From CAIWTU01 sp963815135 (GTDB lineage: Bacteria > Desulfobacterota > Desulfuromonadia > Geobacterales > Geobacteraceae): a stretch of DNA of 64,000 nt. The stretch covers positions 248,001 to 312,000 of the forward strand of contig CAWFFO010000006.1 in the NCBI GenBank assembly GCA_963815135.1. The letters are read 5' to 3'. This document shows positions 55,101 to 64,000 of this stretch, piece by piece (within the stretch, counting starts at the first letter, position 1; each line of letters opens with the position of its first letter). The translations under genes and the position numbers were made by a program. The notes under the pieces were generated by a model. The model saw only the letters and a list, made by a program, of their open reading frames with translations, made no database searches and had not been told where the DNA came from.

Positions 55101-57766
55101 TGACGCCTCCGACGGCCGCCATACAGGTCGCGGCGGAAAGAACGCCGGTGCAGGGGCAGCCGGGCAGGCCGCGGATGCGAACTCCATCCGCATTGTCCGT
55201 GCCCGGGAGCACAACCTGAAGAACATTGATATCAAAATACCCAGGGACCGGTTCACGGTGCTTTCCGGCATCTCGGGATCGGGGAAAAGTACTGTCGCTT
55301 TCGATATCCTCTTCGCCGAAGGGCAACGCCGCTACCTTGAATCCTTGAACGCCTATGCCCGCCAGTTCGTCCAGCCTGCCGCCCGGCCGGACGTGGATGC
55401 GGTTCTCGGCATCCCGCCGACGGTGGCCATCGCACAGCGCACCAGCCGTGGCGGACGTAAGAGCACCGTGGCCACCCTTACCGAGATTCACCATTTCCTT
55501 CGTCTTCTCTTTGTCAAGCTCGGCGTCCAGCACTGTCCCGACTGCGGTCTCGCCATCTCCCCCCAGACTGCCGACGTCATTGCCGGTCGGCTCCTCAGCC
55601 AGTTCCGGCGACATCATGTCCTTCTCCTGGCCCCACTGGTCGTTGCCCGCAAGGGGTATTACACCGACCTTGCGAAATGGGCGGCAGGCAAGGGATTCGA
55701 GCTGCTCCGGGTGGACGGCGTCATGATCCCTGTTTCTCCCTGGCCGCGCCTTGACCGGTTCCGCGAACATAACATCGAGCTGCCGGTGGGGGAAACGACC
55801 GTTGCTGTGAAAGGGCGAGGCAGAGTTGCGGGGACTACTCGACAGAGCACTTGCTTTCGGTAAGGGGATGGTGCGGGTGGTGGCCGGTGAGACCGATCTC
55901 CTTTTATCCACCCTGCGCGCCTGCACCGGCTGCGGCCGAAGTTTTCCCGAGCCCGATCCGCGCCTCTTCTCATACAACTCCAGGCATGGCTGGTGTCCCC
56001 GCTGCTACGGTACCGGGCTGATCATGCCCGGTTTCGATGCCGAACAGAGCGGCGAGGAAATCTGGTGGAACGAGTGGTGGGAGGGCGAAGAGCACGTTTG
56101 CCCCGCTTGCGAGGGAATGCGGCTTCGCCCGGAAGCCCTTGCGGTCCGTTTCAGGGACAGGAATATAGCGGAAATCGGGGCCTTGCCCATAGGGGAGGCG
56201 TCCCGATTCTTCCGGCAGCTCGATCTGGCCGGACGCGAGGAAAGCATTGCCCGCGACATCCTTGCCGAGATAGGGGCGCGCCTCGATTTCCTGGGAGAGG
56301 TGGGCCTCGGCTACCTTTCCCTCGACCGTGGCGCGCCGACCCTTTCCGGCGGAGAGGCCCAGCGGATTCGACTTGCCGCCCAGCTCGGCTCCAACCTGCG
56401 CGGGGTCTGCTACATTCTCGACGAGCCGACCATAGGTCTTCATCCGCGCGACAACCGGATGCTGCTGGACACCCTGGCAAAGCTGGAGGGAAAAGGGAAC
56501 ACGGTGGTGGTCGTGGAACACGACGAAGAGACAATACGCCGGGCGGAACACCTGATCGACCTGGGACCAGGCGGCGGGGTGAACGGCGGCCGGGTGGTTG
56601 CTGAGGGAACACCGGATGAAGTCATGGCCAATGGCGAATCGGTTACCGGACGCTTTCTGGCTTCCCCCTTGCGCCACCCGTTCATGGAGCGTCGCCCCAT
56701 GGAGGCAAAAGGGGCTCTGATCGAAGTGACCGGGGCCTCCCTGCATAACCTCAAGGGGCTGTCGGCCGCAATTCCCCATGGTCGCCTGGTCTGTGTCACG
56801 GGCGTATCCGGAAGCGGCAAAAGTACTTTAGTGCGGGACGTTCTTTACCGGAACCTGAAGCTCCTTCTGTCCGGCGGGCGGGGAAAACATGAAAAAAACC
56901 CGATTACGCCGATTGGCTGTCGCGAGGTCCGCGGTTGGGATCGGATCAGCCGGGTTCTGGAAGTTGACCAGACCCCGATTGGCAAAACCCCGCGCTCCTG
57001 CCCGGCCACGTACGTCGGCTTCTGGGATACCGTCCGCAAGCTATTTGCCGGGACCCCTGAGGCCCGCATGCGGGGCTATAAGCCTTCCCGCTTCTCCTTC
57101 AATGTCAAGGGCGGGCGGTGTCCCGAGTGCGAAGGGCAGGGAATGAAGACCATCGAGATGAGTTTCCTCCCCGATGTCAAGGTGGCCTGCGAGACGTGCG
57201 GCGGCGCCCGCTTTACACCGGAGACGCTCATGATCCGCTTCAAGGGAAAAAGCATCGGAGACGTACTGGCCATGAGCATCGACGAGGCGGCGGACTTTTT
57301 CGACGCTCACCCGTCGATACGGCGCCCCCTGATGCTCCTTCGGGAGGTAGGGCTGGGTTATCTCACCCTCGGCCAGCAGAGTCCCACCCTTTCCGGCGGC
57401 GAGGCCCAGCGGATCAAGCTGGTCACGGAACTGGCCAAGGCAAAGGAATCCGTTTCATCCTCACTCCTCACCCCAAGCTCCTCGCTTTATCTGCTCGACG
57501 AGCCCACCATCGGCCTGCACATGGCCGACGTGGAAAAGCTGGTCCGCGTGCTGCATCGTCTCGTGGGCGCGGGCAATACAGTGCTCGTCATCGAGCACAA
57601 CCTGGACGTCATTGCCGAGGCGGACTGGATAATCGACCTCGGTCCGGAGGGTGGTGACGGAGGGGGCAGGGTGGTAGCCGCCGGAACGCCGGAACAGGTG
57701 GCGCTGGCAGGCGAGGTATCCCACACCGGTAGAATACTTGCCGAATTTCTGAAAGAGCGGGGATAG
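52144..57766 (+). CDS. uvrA: Tandem UvrA (four-ATPase excinuclease subunit), one frameshift near 55815
   Basis: Removing one base (an extra G in GGGC near 55815) gives a single 1873-residue protein equal to two UvrA copies in a row. Walker A sites lie near residues 34, 657, 1040 and 1552 (GVSGSGKSS, GVSGSGKST, GISGSGKST, GVSGSGKST) with four LSGGE signatures (TLSGGEVQR, TLSGGEAQR three times). Zinc cysteine pairs occur in each half (CRRCGRR, CPDC, CPAC, CEGQ). It should recognise damaged DNA in nucleotide excision repair; fused double UvrA forms are known from several phyla. The frame ends at 55863 without the repair. No Shine-Dalgarno sequence is seen. Confidence 0.88.
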
Positions 57767-57785
57767 ACTCCGGTTTATTGTACTC

Positions 57786-57815
57786 TTGGATTTTATATCT
57801 TCGTTATGAGATAAT
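57786..57815 (+). promoter_or_regulatory. Promoter of rubrerythrin gene
   Basis: TTGGAT (57786) and extended -10 TGaGATAAT (57807-57815) are spaced by 18 bases, 27 bases before the start. AT-rich half-sites nearby could bind a Fur/PerR-type regulator, which I cannot confirm. Confidence 0.4.
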
Positions 57816-57841
57816 TACAGTATAAAAAGGAGGTGTGAAGA

Positions 57842-58405
57842 ATGATAAGCCATACAGTCAAAACTGAAGAGAATATTCTCAACACTTTCCAGATCGAGGA
57901 ACGCGATAAGTATCTATACAGGGCTTTTGCCGACAAGGCTGAAGCTGAAGGTAACCATTGGGTTGCCAAACTATTCCGCGCCGTGGCCGAATCGGAAGAT
58001 ATTCACGCTCATTCACTGATGAGAGCACTGAAGGAAACATCGAGAGCGACCAACGATTTGTGGGCGGCAGGCGGATATGATGCCAAAATGGTAAAAGACT
58101 CTACCAGGGAAAACCTGAAGGAAGCAATTGGTTTTGGAAAACACGGATATTCAGATATTTATTCGAAGATGATCAAGCAGGCGGAAAGCGACGGATGGGA
58201 TCTTGCGCGTGAATGCTTTACCTATGTCGACGCCGTCGACCAGGTTCACAACAGCCTTTTTAAAAAGGCCCTCGATAACATCGACAGGGAATTGAGCGTC
58301 GATTTTTACGTCTGCGAGGCTTGCGGAAACACCATAGACAAGAAACCCGCCGGTTCATGCAAAGTCTGCGGTTCCTCTGAGAGTGCGTTCAGAATGGTGC
58401 AGTAA
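57842..58405 (+). CDS. Rubrerythrin
   Basis: A 187-residue peroxide-scavenging protein. The ferritin-like diiron domain has its glutamate and histidine ligands in IEERDKYLYRAFADKAEAEGN, AESEDIHAHSL and VDAVDQVHNSLF. A short rubredoxin-like end binds one iron by CEACG and CKVCG. It reduces hydrogen peroxide in anaerobes. AAAAGGAGGTG precedes the ATG and a strong terminator follows, so it is a single-gene unit. Confidence 0.94.
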   Translation: MISHTVKTEENILNTFQIEERDKYLYRAFADKAEAEGNHWVAKLFRAVAESEDIHAHSLMRALKETSRATNDLWAAGGYDAKMVKDSTRENLKEAIGFGKHGYSDIYSKMIKQAESDGWDLARECFTYVDAVDQVHNSLFKKALDNIDRELSVDFYVCEACGNTIDKKPAGSCKVCGSSESAFRMVQ

Positions 58406-58446
58406 TCCATTCAGAGTTAATAATGAATATGGAATAAAAGGTAAAG

Positions 58447-58486
58447 GGGGCAGGTTGGTTTGAGAAAAATCAGCCTGTCCCTTTTT
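58447..58486 (+). terminator. Terminator after rubrerythrin
   Basis: An 11-bp stem (GGGGCAGGTTG with CAGCCTGTCCC, two wobble pairs) encloses a 13-base loop and is followed by TTTTT. Confidence 0.88.
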
Positions 58487-58558
58487 ACGTTTGTTCTTTC
58501 ACCCTTTTGCTCAGTTCCTGAAAAGGTGTGGGGAGCGTCGGTAAAGGTTATGCTGGCA

Positions 58559-58586
58559 TTGCTATTTTGCCGGCGAGTGCTATAAT
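58559..58586 (+). promoter_or_regulatory. Promoter of hypothetical gene at 58616
   Basis: TTGCTA and a perfect extended -10 (TGCTATAAT ending at 58586) are 16 bases apart. The +1 would be near 58593, leaving a leader of only about 23 bases. Confidence 0.6.
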
Positions 58587-58615
58587 TCCGTCGCCTGACG
58601 AACGACAAAACAGCG

Positions 58616-59416
58616 ATGTTACGTATGTACGGACAGTATATTGATACTTATTGTCAAGTGATTGTCCATGGGCGAGAATATCGTGCAACAAGAACGGCAC
58701 AGCCCGTATTTTTAAAAGATGGTCAGGAAACGGGGGAAGAAATTGTGGAAGAGAACGAAAAAAAATCATTATCCGCGATTGCCATCGACAACGCAGAGCT
58801 TGTCTGCGAAAAAGAGTTCGGCCATCTCCTGGAACCCGACAGTGCAGCCAGATATGGCGAGCCCTACGCAAAGTATATAGACAATGCGCTTGTCCGCCTC
58901 GATGGAATGGCTGCTTTCGCCGAATGTCTGCTCGAGGGTTACGCCGTTTCCATGACTGTCTCGCGCATTTTTACCGGATGGAGAAACCGGTTGCAGGCGG
59001 CCAGAGACTGCAGGGAAAACATGAGGGTTTTTACCCGTTCCGAAAAGGAAGTGGTGAAACTTTTCAGGGAGTTTTGCCGCGACTGCAGGGATACGGCCGC
59101 CCATCCGCCGGAGGACGGCAGGGTTGCGCCGCAGGTGTGGAAGGAATTTGCCCGGAAGAGAAAAGAAGCCGTGTTGTTCTTCCTGGGCGAGCTTTTCACC
59201 ATTCCGGAACTCTACGAGATTGATGAACGGTATGCTATCCCGCTGGATGAAGAAGAGGCTGGGAAAAATGCTGGCGGTGTCGCCGGACAACCGGAGAAAA
59301 CGGTAAAGATTTCCGTTGAGTTGACGGAAAAAGAGGCCAGGGCATATGATATGCTCTCTCGGGTCGAGCAAAAAATAAGGGCGGCGCTGGTTGAAGCCGG
59401 GCAGGAATCGAAGTAA
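58616..59416 (+). CDS. Hypothetical protein
   Basis: A 266-residue soluble protein, no signal peptide or membrane helix. The first part (YGQYIDTYCQVIVHGREYRATRTAQPVFLKDGQE) is beta-rich; the rest is helical and charged, with a C-terminal KISVELTEKEARAYDMLSRVEQKIRAALVE. It has several cysteines (CQVIV, CEKEFG, CLLEG, CRENM, FCRDCRD). I do not recognise a family. The start is uncertain between ATGs at 58616 and 58625; neither has a good ribosome site. A clean promoter is 30 bases away. Confidence 0.65.
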   Translation: MLRMYGQYIDTYCQVIVHGREYRATRTAQPVFLKDGQETGEEIVEENEKKSLSAIAIDNAELVCEKEFGHLLEPDSAARYGEPYAKYIDNALVRLDGMAAFAECLLEGYAVSMTVSRIFTGWRNRLQAARDCRENMRVFTRSEKEVVKLFREFCRDCRDTAAHPPEDGRVAPQVWKEFARKRKEAVLFFLGELFTIPELYEIDERYAIPLDEEEAGKNAGGVAGQPEKTVKISVELTEKEARAYDMLSRVEQKIRAALVEAGQESK

Positions 59417-59489
59417 TCTGTAATAGTACGTTGCGTCCGAAATTTGCAGCATATTTCATTTTATATCCGGTTGGCTTCCGGAGGGCCCG

Positions 59490-60368
59490 ATGAAGAAATA
59501 TCTTTTCCTGTTTGTCTTTCTCCTTTGCACAGGCTCTCTTCAGGCAGTCGGTGCGGGTGAAAGCGAATATATTCAACGCGGGGACCGGTTACTTGCTTCG
59601 GGAGATTACGAAAGCGCGGCAAGGGTCTATGATCAGGCGGTCCGCCTCTATCCTTCCAGTGCCGCGGCCCGTAGCGGGCTGGGCGAGAGTTATCTGAAGA
59701 TGGGGGACAACGAGGCAATGACCAATGTGGATCTGCTGGAAAAGGCGGTCCAGGCATTCAAGGCGGCCCTGAGCCTCGATCCTGACATGAAAGAGGTCCA
59801 CCTCGGTCTGGGGAAAACATATCTCGCCCTCCAGGACCGGGACGGTGCTCTCAGGGAACAGCAAAAACTGGAAAAGCTCGATCGCCGCATGGCATCACAG
59901 CTATCAGCCGCCATATCCGCCTGGAAGCCCCCTCCCTCATATCGGGAGATTGGTTCAACTGAAGCGCCGCACCAGAGCGAATCGACAGAAGCCACCATCG
60001 AGGGGAATCTGGTCATGGCGCCGGTGACAATTACAGTCGGTTACCGTTCCGTCAGGGTTTTGCTTGCACTCGATACCGGGGCTTCGGTTACGACCATCAA
60101 CTCCGATGTGGCCCAACGGCTCGGGGCCGCCCTCGACCATGCGCCTTCGGGCAAAATTCAGGTCGTGGGCGGAGGGATGATCACGGCGAAAGCGATACGG
60201 GTCGACAGCGTAACCATCGGCCCGCACAGCAAAAGGAACATGATCGTCGCGGTGATTGACCATAACGGCCCTGCGGTGAAATTCGACGGCCTGCTGGGAA
60301 TGGATTTCCTGAGGGACTTGCGCTACCATGTGGATTTCGGCAGTCATGTCATCAAATGGGGCCGGTAA
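59490..60368 (+). CDS. TPR protein with retropepsin-like aspartyl protease domain
   Basis: A 292-residue secreted protein: signal peptide (YLFLFVFLLCTGSLQAVGA), TPR repeats at about 27-135 (YIQRGDRLLASGDYESAARVYDQAV) and a clan AA aspartic protease domain (about 175-290). The catalytic motif is VLLALDTGASVTTI and the flap/dimer segments end in DGLLGMDFLRDLRYHVDF. Single-lobe retropepsin-type proteases act as dimers; in bacteria they are periplasmic and of unknown substrate. It is separated by 73 bases from the previous gene. Confidence 0.9.
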   Translation: MKKYLFLFVFLLCTGSLQAVGAGESEYIQRGDRLLASGDYESAARVYDQAVRLYPSSAAARSGLGESYLKMGDNEAMTNVDLLEKAVQAFKAALSLDPDMKEVHLGLGKTYLALQDRDGALREQQKLEKLDRRMASQLSAAISAWKPPPSYREIGSTEAPHQSESTEATIEGNLVMAPVTITVGYRSVRVLLALDTGASVTTINSDVAQRLGAALDHAPSGKIQVVGGGMITAKAIRVDSVTIGPHSKRNMIVAVIDHNGPAVKFDGLLGMDFLRDLRYHVDFGSHVIKWGR

Positions 60369-60475
60369 CCGCTGCTGGAAACAGCCGGAAACAAGATCAG
60401 TCAGATTTGTTCAATCAGCAGATGGTCACCGGTTTCCCCGAATTCACTTTTATCCTCGAATCTGCTCGCCTGCCT

Positions 60476-61489
60476 CTATTTCTCCCTGAATGTGAATTTA
60501 TAGCTGAATGACCCGGGATCGAGCCAGTCTATGGTCTTCCCGCCGATCTCCGCATAGGGGTATCCGAAGGTGTTGAGTGGAGCACCGTTTTGCGGTGGAT
60601 TGAGAATGATATCCCGCCCGGTTGCAATTGCCATCCTGTACTGGTCAATCCCGCCCCAGAAATAGCGCCTGTATTCCATTGTCTTCAAGTCGTCCTTGCC
60701 CAGTTTCTCCACCAGCATGGCTTTGCGCACATCGGCGGGATCGACCGGAACCCAGCCGTAACCGGGAAGGTAGAATTCAGCCCAGCAGTGCTGGTAGCCG
60801 GTGATGTCTTCCTCCGCTTTTTTACCCAGGCGAAGACCGAATACCTCCCTGGCCGGAACGCCCGCCGCACGGCAGAGGGCTATGAATAACGATGAGATAT
60901 CGGTGCATTTCCCGCCCGGTTTTCGCAGAAGTCTGCACACATCTCCAGTGCCGCAACCCCTGGTTTCCGGGTTACGGTAGGTATTTTCGCACGTCCAGTC
61001 GTAGATGGCTTTGGCTTTTTCCAATACCGTCGTTTTCCCGACGGTAATTTTGTCCGACAGCTTCTTTACTTCTCCATCAATCGGTCCGAGACTGGTCGGC
61101 CTCAGGTATTGTGCAAAATCGGCCCTGTTCCATGCCCCTTCCCGGTCAGGAAAATCCCGGCGGGATACCTCCCGGCGCGTGACTTCGAAAGAGAGAGTCA
61201 ACCTGCGGCTTTTGGCGCTTTCAGGCCAGGAGGCATATAGGATCGGAGTTTTATATACTCTGTCGGTGTAAACTCCTGAAGAACCGTAATCGCCTGTCAG
61301 CCTGATGTCGCTGATGAGCTGGTCCTTGTCCGAAACAGGGTAGGGAATCCAGAGACGTACTTCCTTGCCGGCCTGCCGGCCGGACAGATCGAACTCCATG
61401 GTGACAGTGCCGCTGCGGCTTTTGGCCCAGGCGCTGTGACCCGAACAGATGAGAACCATCACGGACAACAAAACAAAAAAACGCTGCAT
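60476..61489 (-). CDS. Secreted transglutaminase-like protein
   Basis: A 337-residue exported protein with a signal peptide (MQRFFVLLSVMVLICSGHSAWA), an N-terminal beta domain and a transglutaminase-like cysteine protease fold: C in GGKCTDISSLF, H in YQHCWAEFYLPGYGW and D in VPVDPADV. The family cuts or links peptides, in bacteria often in the cell wall or as peptidases. The ATG at 61489 has AGGAG eight bases upstream. Convergent with the aspartyl protease gene. Confidence 0.9.
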   Translation of the reverse strand: MQRFFVLLSVMVLICSGHSAWAKSRSGTVTMEFDLSGRQAGKEVRLWIPYPVSDKDQLISDIRLTGDYGSSGVYTDRVYKTPILYASWPESAKSRRLTLSFEVTRREVSRRDFPDREGAWNRADFAQYLRPTSLGPIDGEVKKLSDKITVGKTTVLEKAKAIYDWTCENTYRNPETRGCGTGDVCRLLRKPGGKCTDISSLFIALCRAAGVPAREVFGLRLGKKAEEDITGYQHCWAEFYLPGYGWVPVDPADVRKAMLVEKLGKDDLKTMEYRRYFWGGIDQYRMAIATGRDIILNPPQNGAPLNTFGYPYAEIGGKTIDWLDPGSFSYKFTFREK

Positions 61490-61736
61490 CGATATCATCT
61501 CCTTTCAAATGGAAAGGTGATGATACCTATTTAGCAGCGAATTAGTCAAACTATAATGGGGTTCAAATTATTATTTTTATCAGGAATGCCGGCTTGTATT
61601 CACAGCTTGATACGGAAGGAGTTTGATAAAGAGATGCCGATCAGGTTTTTCGCGGCACCGGATACAGGCAATAAATCTAACAAAACAACCAGACGCTCGA
61701 AGCCGCGCGTCTTGTTACATTGCTCTCCGGGTAATG

Positions 61737-62762
61737 TTAAAAGAATTCAATTTCTCCCGTTTTGACATCCTCCATGCCTGCGATTCCGGCCTCAAGCAAT
61801 TCTTCAAAGAATACCACCTGGTTGCGTCCATTCTGTTTGGCGTGGTAAAGGGCCTTGTCGGCACGGTCGAGCAGTGTTGCCGAAAAAACGTTCTGATCCA
61901 GTTTTACGACACCAATACTCATGGTGACATTCCCGACTTGCGGAAACTGGTGCTTTTCCACGTTCGAGCGGAAGCGCTCAAATGCCATGCAGGCCTGCTC
62001 TTTTTTCTCCGCCCTGAGGATGACTACGAATTCCTCCCCGCCAAAACGAAAAAGGTAGTCGCTTTCCCTGAAGTGATTCTGCATGAGTTGCGACATCAGC
62101 AGCAGCACCTCGTCTCCGTACAGATGCCCCCATGAATCGTTGATTCTCTTGAAATTGTCAATGTCCGCCATGCCGAGCCAGTAGCCGACCCTGTCTTCAT
62201 CGACACTATTGCGCCGTTCAATCGGAACAGGGTCCGTTGACGGGGCCGACATGCAATGTATCCTGTTGACGATCTCATCGAAAGTCTTCCGGTTGGCCAG
62301 GCCGGTCAACTGGTCCCGCTGCGATTCACTCAAAATCTCGTAAAAATTTCGATAAATCTGCAGAAATCCGCTTATTATGTGTGAATCCAGCTTGCTCAGC
62401 TCGTTCTCCGCCTGCAGAACAAGAAACACGTCCTGTGCCTTTGTCTGGAGGATATGCCATGCGGTCAGCAGGGCGCCGGATTCGGTCTGCCTGGTGAACG
62501 GCTGTTTCGTACTGTACACAAACTCCACTACCGCAGATACGTCTTCCGGAATTGAAATGTCCCCGGTAATAACCTCATACTTCGCTTGCTTGAGATGCAG
62601 CCTGTAGCAAGGGTTCCCCCGCCTGTCCAGTTTCAGTATCGAAAGTTCCAATGGTTTCACGAATTCCACAAGCGTCTTCAGCAGGCTGAATTCCATCAGT
62701 TCCAGATCTTGTATTGCCGTCAGGTTAACCAGTTTGTCCAGCAGCCTCGGTGTGTTTGTCAT
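61737..62762 (-). CDS. Diguanylate cyclase (GGDEF domain)
   Basis: A 341-residue protein: N-terminal sensory region without membrane helices (about 1-145) and a GGDEF domain. The active site is GGEEF (241-245), preceded by an RESD inhibitory I-site (232-235). N208 and D217 (INDSWGHLYGD) are in place; an Asp rather than Ser at the last position is expected for cyclic di-GMP specificity, not the hybrid Hypr type. It could supply the ligand of the riboswitches at 21.8-22.1 kb. The first ATG at 62762 has no strong site, but no better one is near. Confidence 0.92.
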   Translation of the reverse strand: MTNTPRLLDKLVNLTAIQDLELMEFSLLKTLVEFVKPLELSILKLDRRGNPCYRLHLKQAKYEVITGDISIPEDVSAVVEFVYSTKQPFTRQTESGALLTAWHILQTKAQDVFLVLQAENELSKLDSHIISGFLQIYRNFYEILSESQRDQLTGLANRKTFDEIVNRIHCMSAPSTDPVPIERRNSVDEDRVGYWLGMADIDNFKRINDSWGHLYGDEVLLLMSQLMQNHFRESDYLFRFGGEEFVVILRAEKKEQACMAFERFRSNVEKHQFPQVGNVTMSIGVVKLDQNVFSATLLDRADKALYHAKQNGRNQVVFFEELLEAGIAGMEDVKTGEIEFF

Positions 62763-62919
62763 ATTGATAACCCTTTTGCGATATGATGGAACATAAGTCT
62801 GCCCGTCTGAAGCGGCGCTTATGTGTCTGTGAAATCGCGCTTTGTCTTTTCCTGCCTTTTGCCCGGATCCAAGTCAAATATTATTATCTTATCGGCAATT
62901 CCAGGTTTTACTAAAACAA

Positions 62920-63069
62920 TTATTCAATCAATTTCGTGATCCAATATGTCTGCTTGTGCTGAACCCGTGTCAGTTCCGCAAGACGTTTTTCCGCTTCGGC
63001 GAGGTTATCGTAAGTATCGATGAGAAAGCGGTTGCCGTTGTCGTCCTGACGCCAGAGTTCAAAGCGCAT
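62920..63069 (-). CDS. Small conserved protein (49 residues)
   Basis: A short gene of 49 codons starting MRFELWRQDDNGNRFLIDTY and ending in VQHKQTYWITKLIE. The pattern (aromatic strand, turn, helix, strand) looks like a small alpha/beta or SPOR-like fold. A GGGGGT lies about nine bases before the ATG. Coding is supported by the amphipathic helix and lack of stops, but function is unknown. Confidence 0.6.
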   Translation of the reverse strand: MRFELWRQDDNGNRFLIDTYDNLAEAEKRLAELTRVQHKQTYWITKLIE

Positions 63070-63184
63070 GGAAAATACCCCCGACATTTTAAGAGAAGTT
63101 ATCGACAGAGCGCGATATTAGCACAAACTTGCCTGAAATTGCGGTATTTATAAATAGTCGCTCCCGTTCCGGACCGGAAAAGCA

Positions 63185-63227
63185 AAAGCCCCGTCAACAC
63201 CACACGGGTTAGTGTTGACGGGGCTTT
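63185..63227. terminator. Strong bidirectional terminator
   Basis: A 16-bp perfect stem (AAAGCCCCGTCAACAC with its complement) and 11-base loop, with A-tract and T-tract ends. It follows the spy-like gene on the minus strand. Confidence 0.93.
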
Positions 63228-63255
63228 CGTGCTGCTGTTCGAATGAAGCGGTTTG

Positions 63256-63779
63256 TTATTTTTCCGAACCTTTTTCATGCTGCCATTTTTCGTGATGTTC
63301 ACGGAATTTTTCGAATTTCTGCTGACGTTCCTTCTGCATTGCCTTGAACTTTTCAACCTGTTCGGGGGTCAGAATGGCGCGAATCTGTTTGGCCATGTGT
63401 GCGCGCTGGATCGCCATGTCTCCCTCGACAGCGGCAAGTTTGGCAGCCTGGGCGCGGATGGCGGCCTCATCGGTTTTGTCCGCCTGAACCAGCGTCCTCA
63501 TGGTGCGTTTTTCGGTCAAGAGCCTGTCAAAGATCGGTTTGGCCTGTTCGCGGTTTTGCTTGAAAACTTCCTTGATTTTCACCTTTTGCTGCTCGGAAGA
63601 CGAAGCTTTGCCGCCATTTTCTCGAACCGATGGTGCATGAAGTTATGCCCTTCATGGTGGTGTTTCGCATACTCATGGCAGAATTTTCCGCCCTCATCGG
63701 CCTGTGCGAAATGACTGCCGAAGGCCGTGGCCGAGGCTATGCCTGCAATCAGTGCGATACGGGTAATAGTTTTTTTCAT
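63256..63779 (-). CDS. Spy/CpxP-like periplasmic chaperone (one frameshift near 63600)
   Basis: A periplasmic protein of about 174 residues if one base is restored. A signal peptide (MKKTITRIALIAGIASATAFG), a histidine-rich segment (CHEYAKHHHEGHNFMHHRF) and the long Spy-like helices (QKVKIKEVFKQNREQAKPIF, AILTPEQVEKFKAMQKERQQKF) are seen. The first frame stops after KLRLPSSKR; one base missing near a TTCC in the LRL-SEQQ region joins it to the second. The ATG at 63779 has AGGAGG six bases upstream. It protects against misfolding or metal stress, with possible metal binding by the His cluster. Confidence 0.82.
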
Positions 63780-64000
63780 GTTCATCCTCCTGAAAGTTGT
63801 TTTTCGATCTATTCAAAGAGACGAAAATTTCATTTCACAGGTTACAAATAAATTAAGTTAGAGAAAATATTTTTTATTTATTACCAAAGATTGCAACGAT
63901 AACTTTTATTTTATCGGTGGAGCATTTTCGGAATTTATAGTCAAAAGGGTAAGAAATTGGATTCTAAAAAACTGTAACCTTTTAACTGTAAATTCCGCCT
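63780..64000. other. AT-rich region at the window end
   Basis: Contains the presumed promoter of the spy-like gene (minus strand) and no gene that I can support. The last 170 bases are very AT-rich. Confidence 0.4.

Noticed and set aside
1..64000. CRISPR array, tRNA or rRNA genes
   Set aside because: No regularly spaced direct repeats and no tRNA or rRNA signatures were seen on either strand.

Overview
The window is chromosomal DNA from a GC-rich, respiratory Gram-negative bacterium, most likely a Geobacter relative (Desulfuromonadota). Pointers are GEMM-type cyclic-dinucleotide riboswitches including one with the base associated with cyclic AMP-GMP sensing, an SOS-like operator resembling the motif I remember for Geobacter LexA, an exosortase K locus, a menaquinol-type cytochrome b, and iron/oxygen-stress proteins. 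The assignment rests on remembered family traits, not on a search.

Layout. 1-1.4 kb: start of a homocysteine methyltransferase gene (cut by the window edge) and a DedA protein. 2.1-8.3 kb: a seven-gene respiratory operon (coxB-coxA-coxC-ctaG-small membrane protein-Rieske-cytochrome b/c fusion) that could carry electrons from menaquinol to oxygen with no cytochrome c1. Genes for its copper delivery (SCO, PCuAC) lie at 49.5-50.6 kb. 8.3-15 kb: lipoprotein, MscS channel, amino-acid permease, ferritin, M23 peptidase plus bactofilin. 15.2-20.2 kb: a VIT/VWA protein with a PEP-CTERM sorting tail, exosortase K, and a CreB/CreC-like two-component pair. 20.6-33.4 kb: a lipoprotein, then a DUF11-rich cell-surface locus ending in a roughly 2000-residue OmpA/beta-barrel protein, led by two tandem riboswitches, each with its own terminator. 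33.6-34.9 kb: NfeD and an SPFH protein.

35-49.5 kb is a mobile island of lower, uneven GC. It starts with an integron-type tyrosine recombinase read outward to the left, and continues with a cassette-like array: a 112-residue protein, five 18-bp palindromes, an OLD-family nuclease, a group II intron, a HExxH protein gene split by an IS21 and an IS1182 element, a HigBA toxin-antitoxin pair, small unknown genes, at least three convincing attC sites, and a second HigA with a truncated HigB. The island ends in a fragment of a second group II intron fused to a duplicate of the last 97 bases of the giant surface-protein gene, so its right edge lies in a destroyed paralogue.

49.5-64 kb returns to core genes: SCO and PCuAC copper chaperones, a flavodiiron protein, a four-ATPase tandem UvrA, rubrerythrin, an unknown protein, a TPR/aspartyl protease, a transglutaminase-like protein, a diguanylate cyclase, a 49-residue protein and a Spy/CpxP-like protein.

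A caution: at least six long genes (VIT/VWA, exosortase K, response regulator, histidine kinase, uvrA, spy), and probably an IS21 passenger gene, each carry a single-base frameshift while both halves remain clean. Several fall in short homopolymers, so sequencing error is at least as likely as gene decay. These genes are annotated as single reading frames with the break noted.
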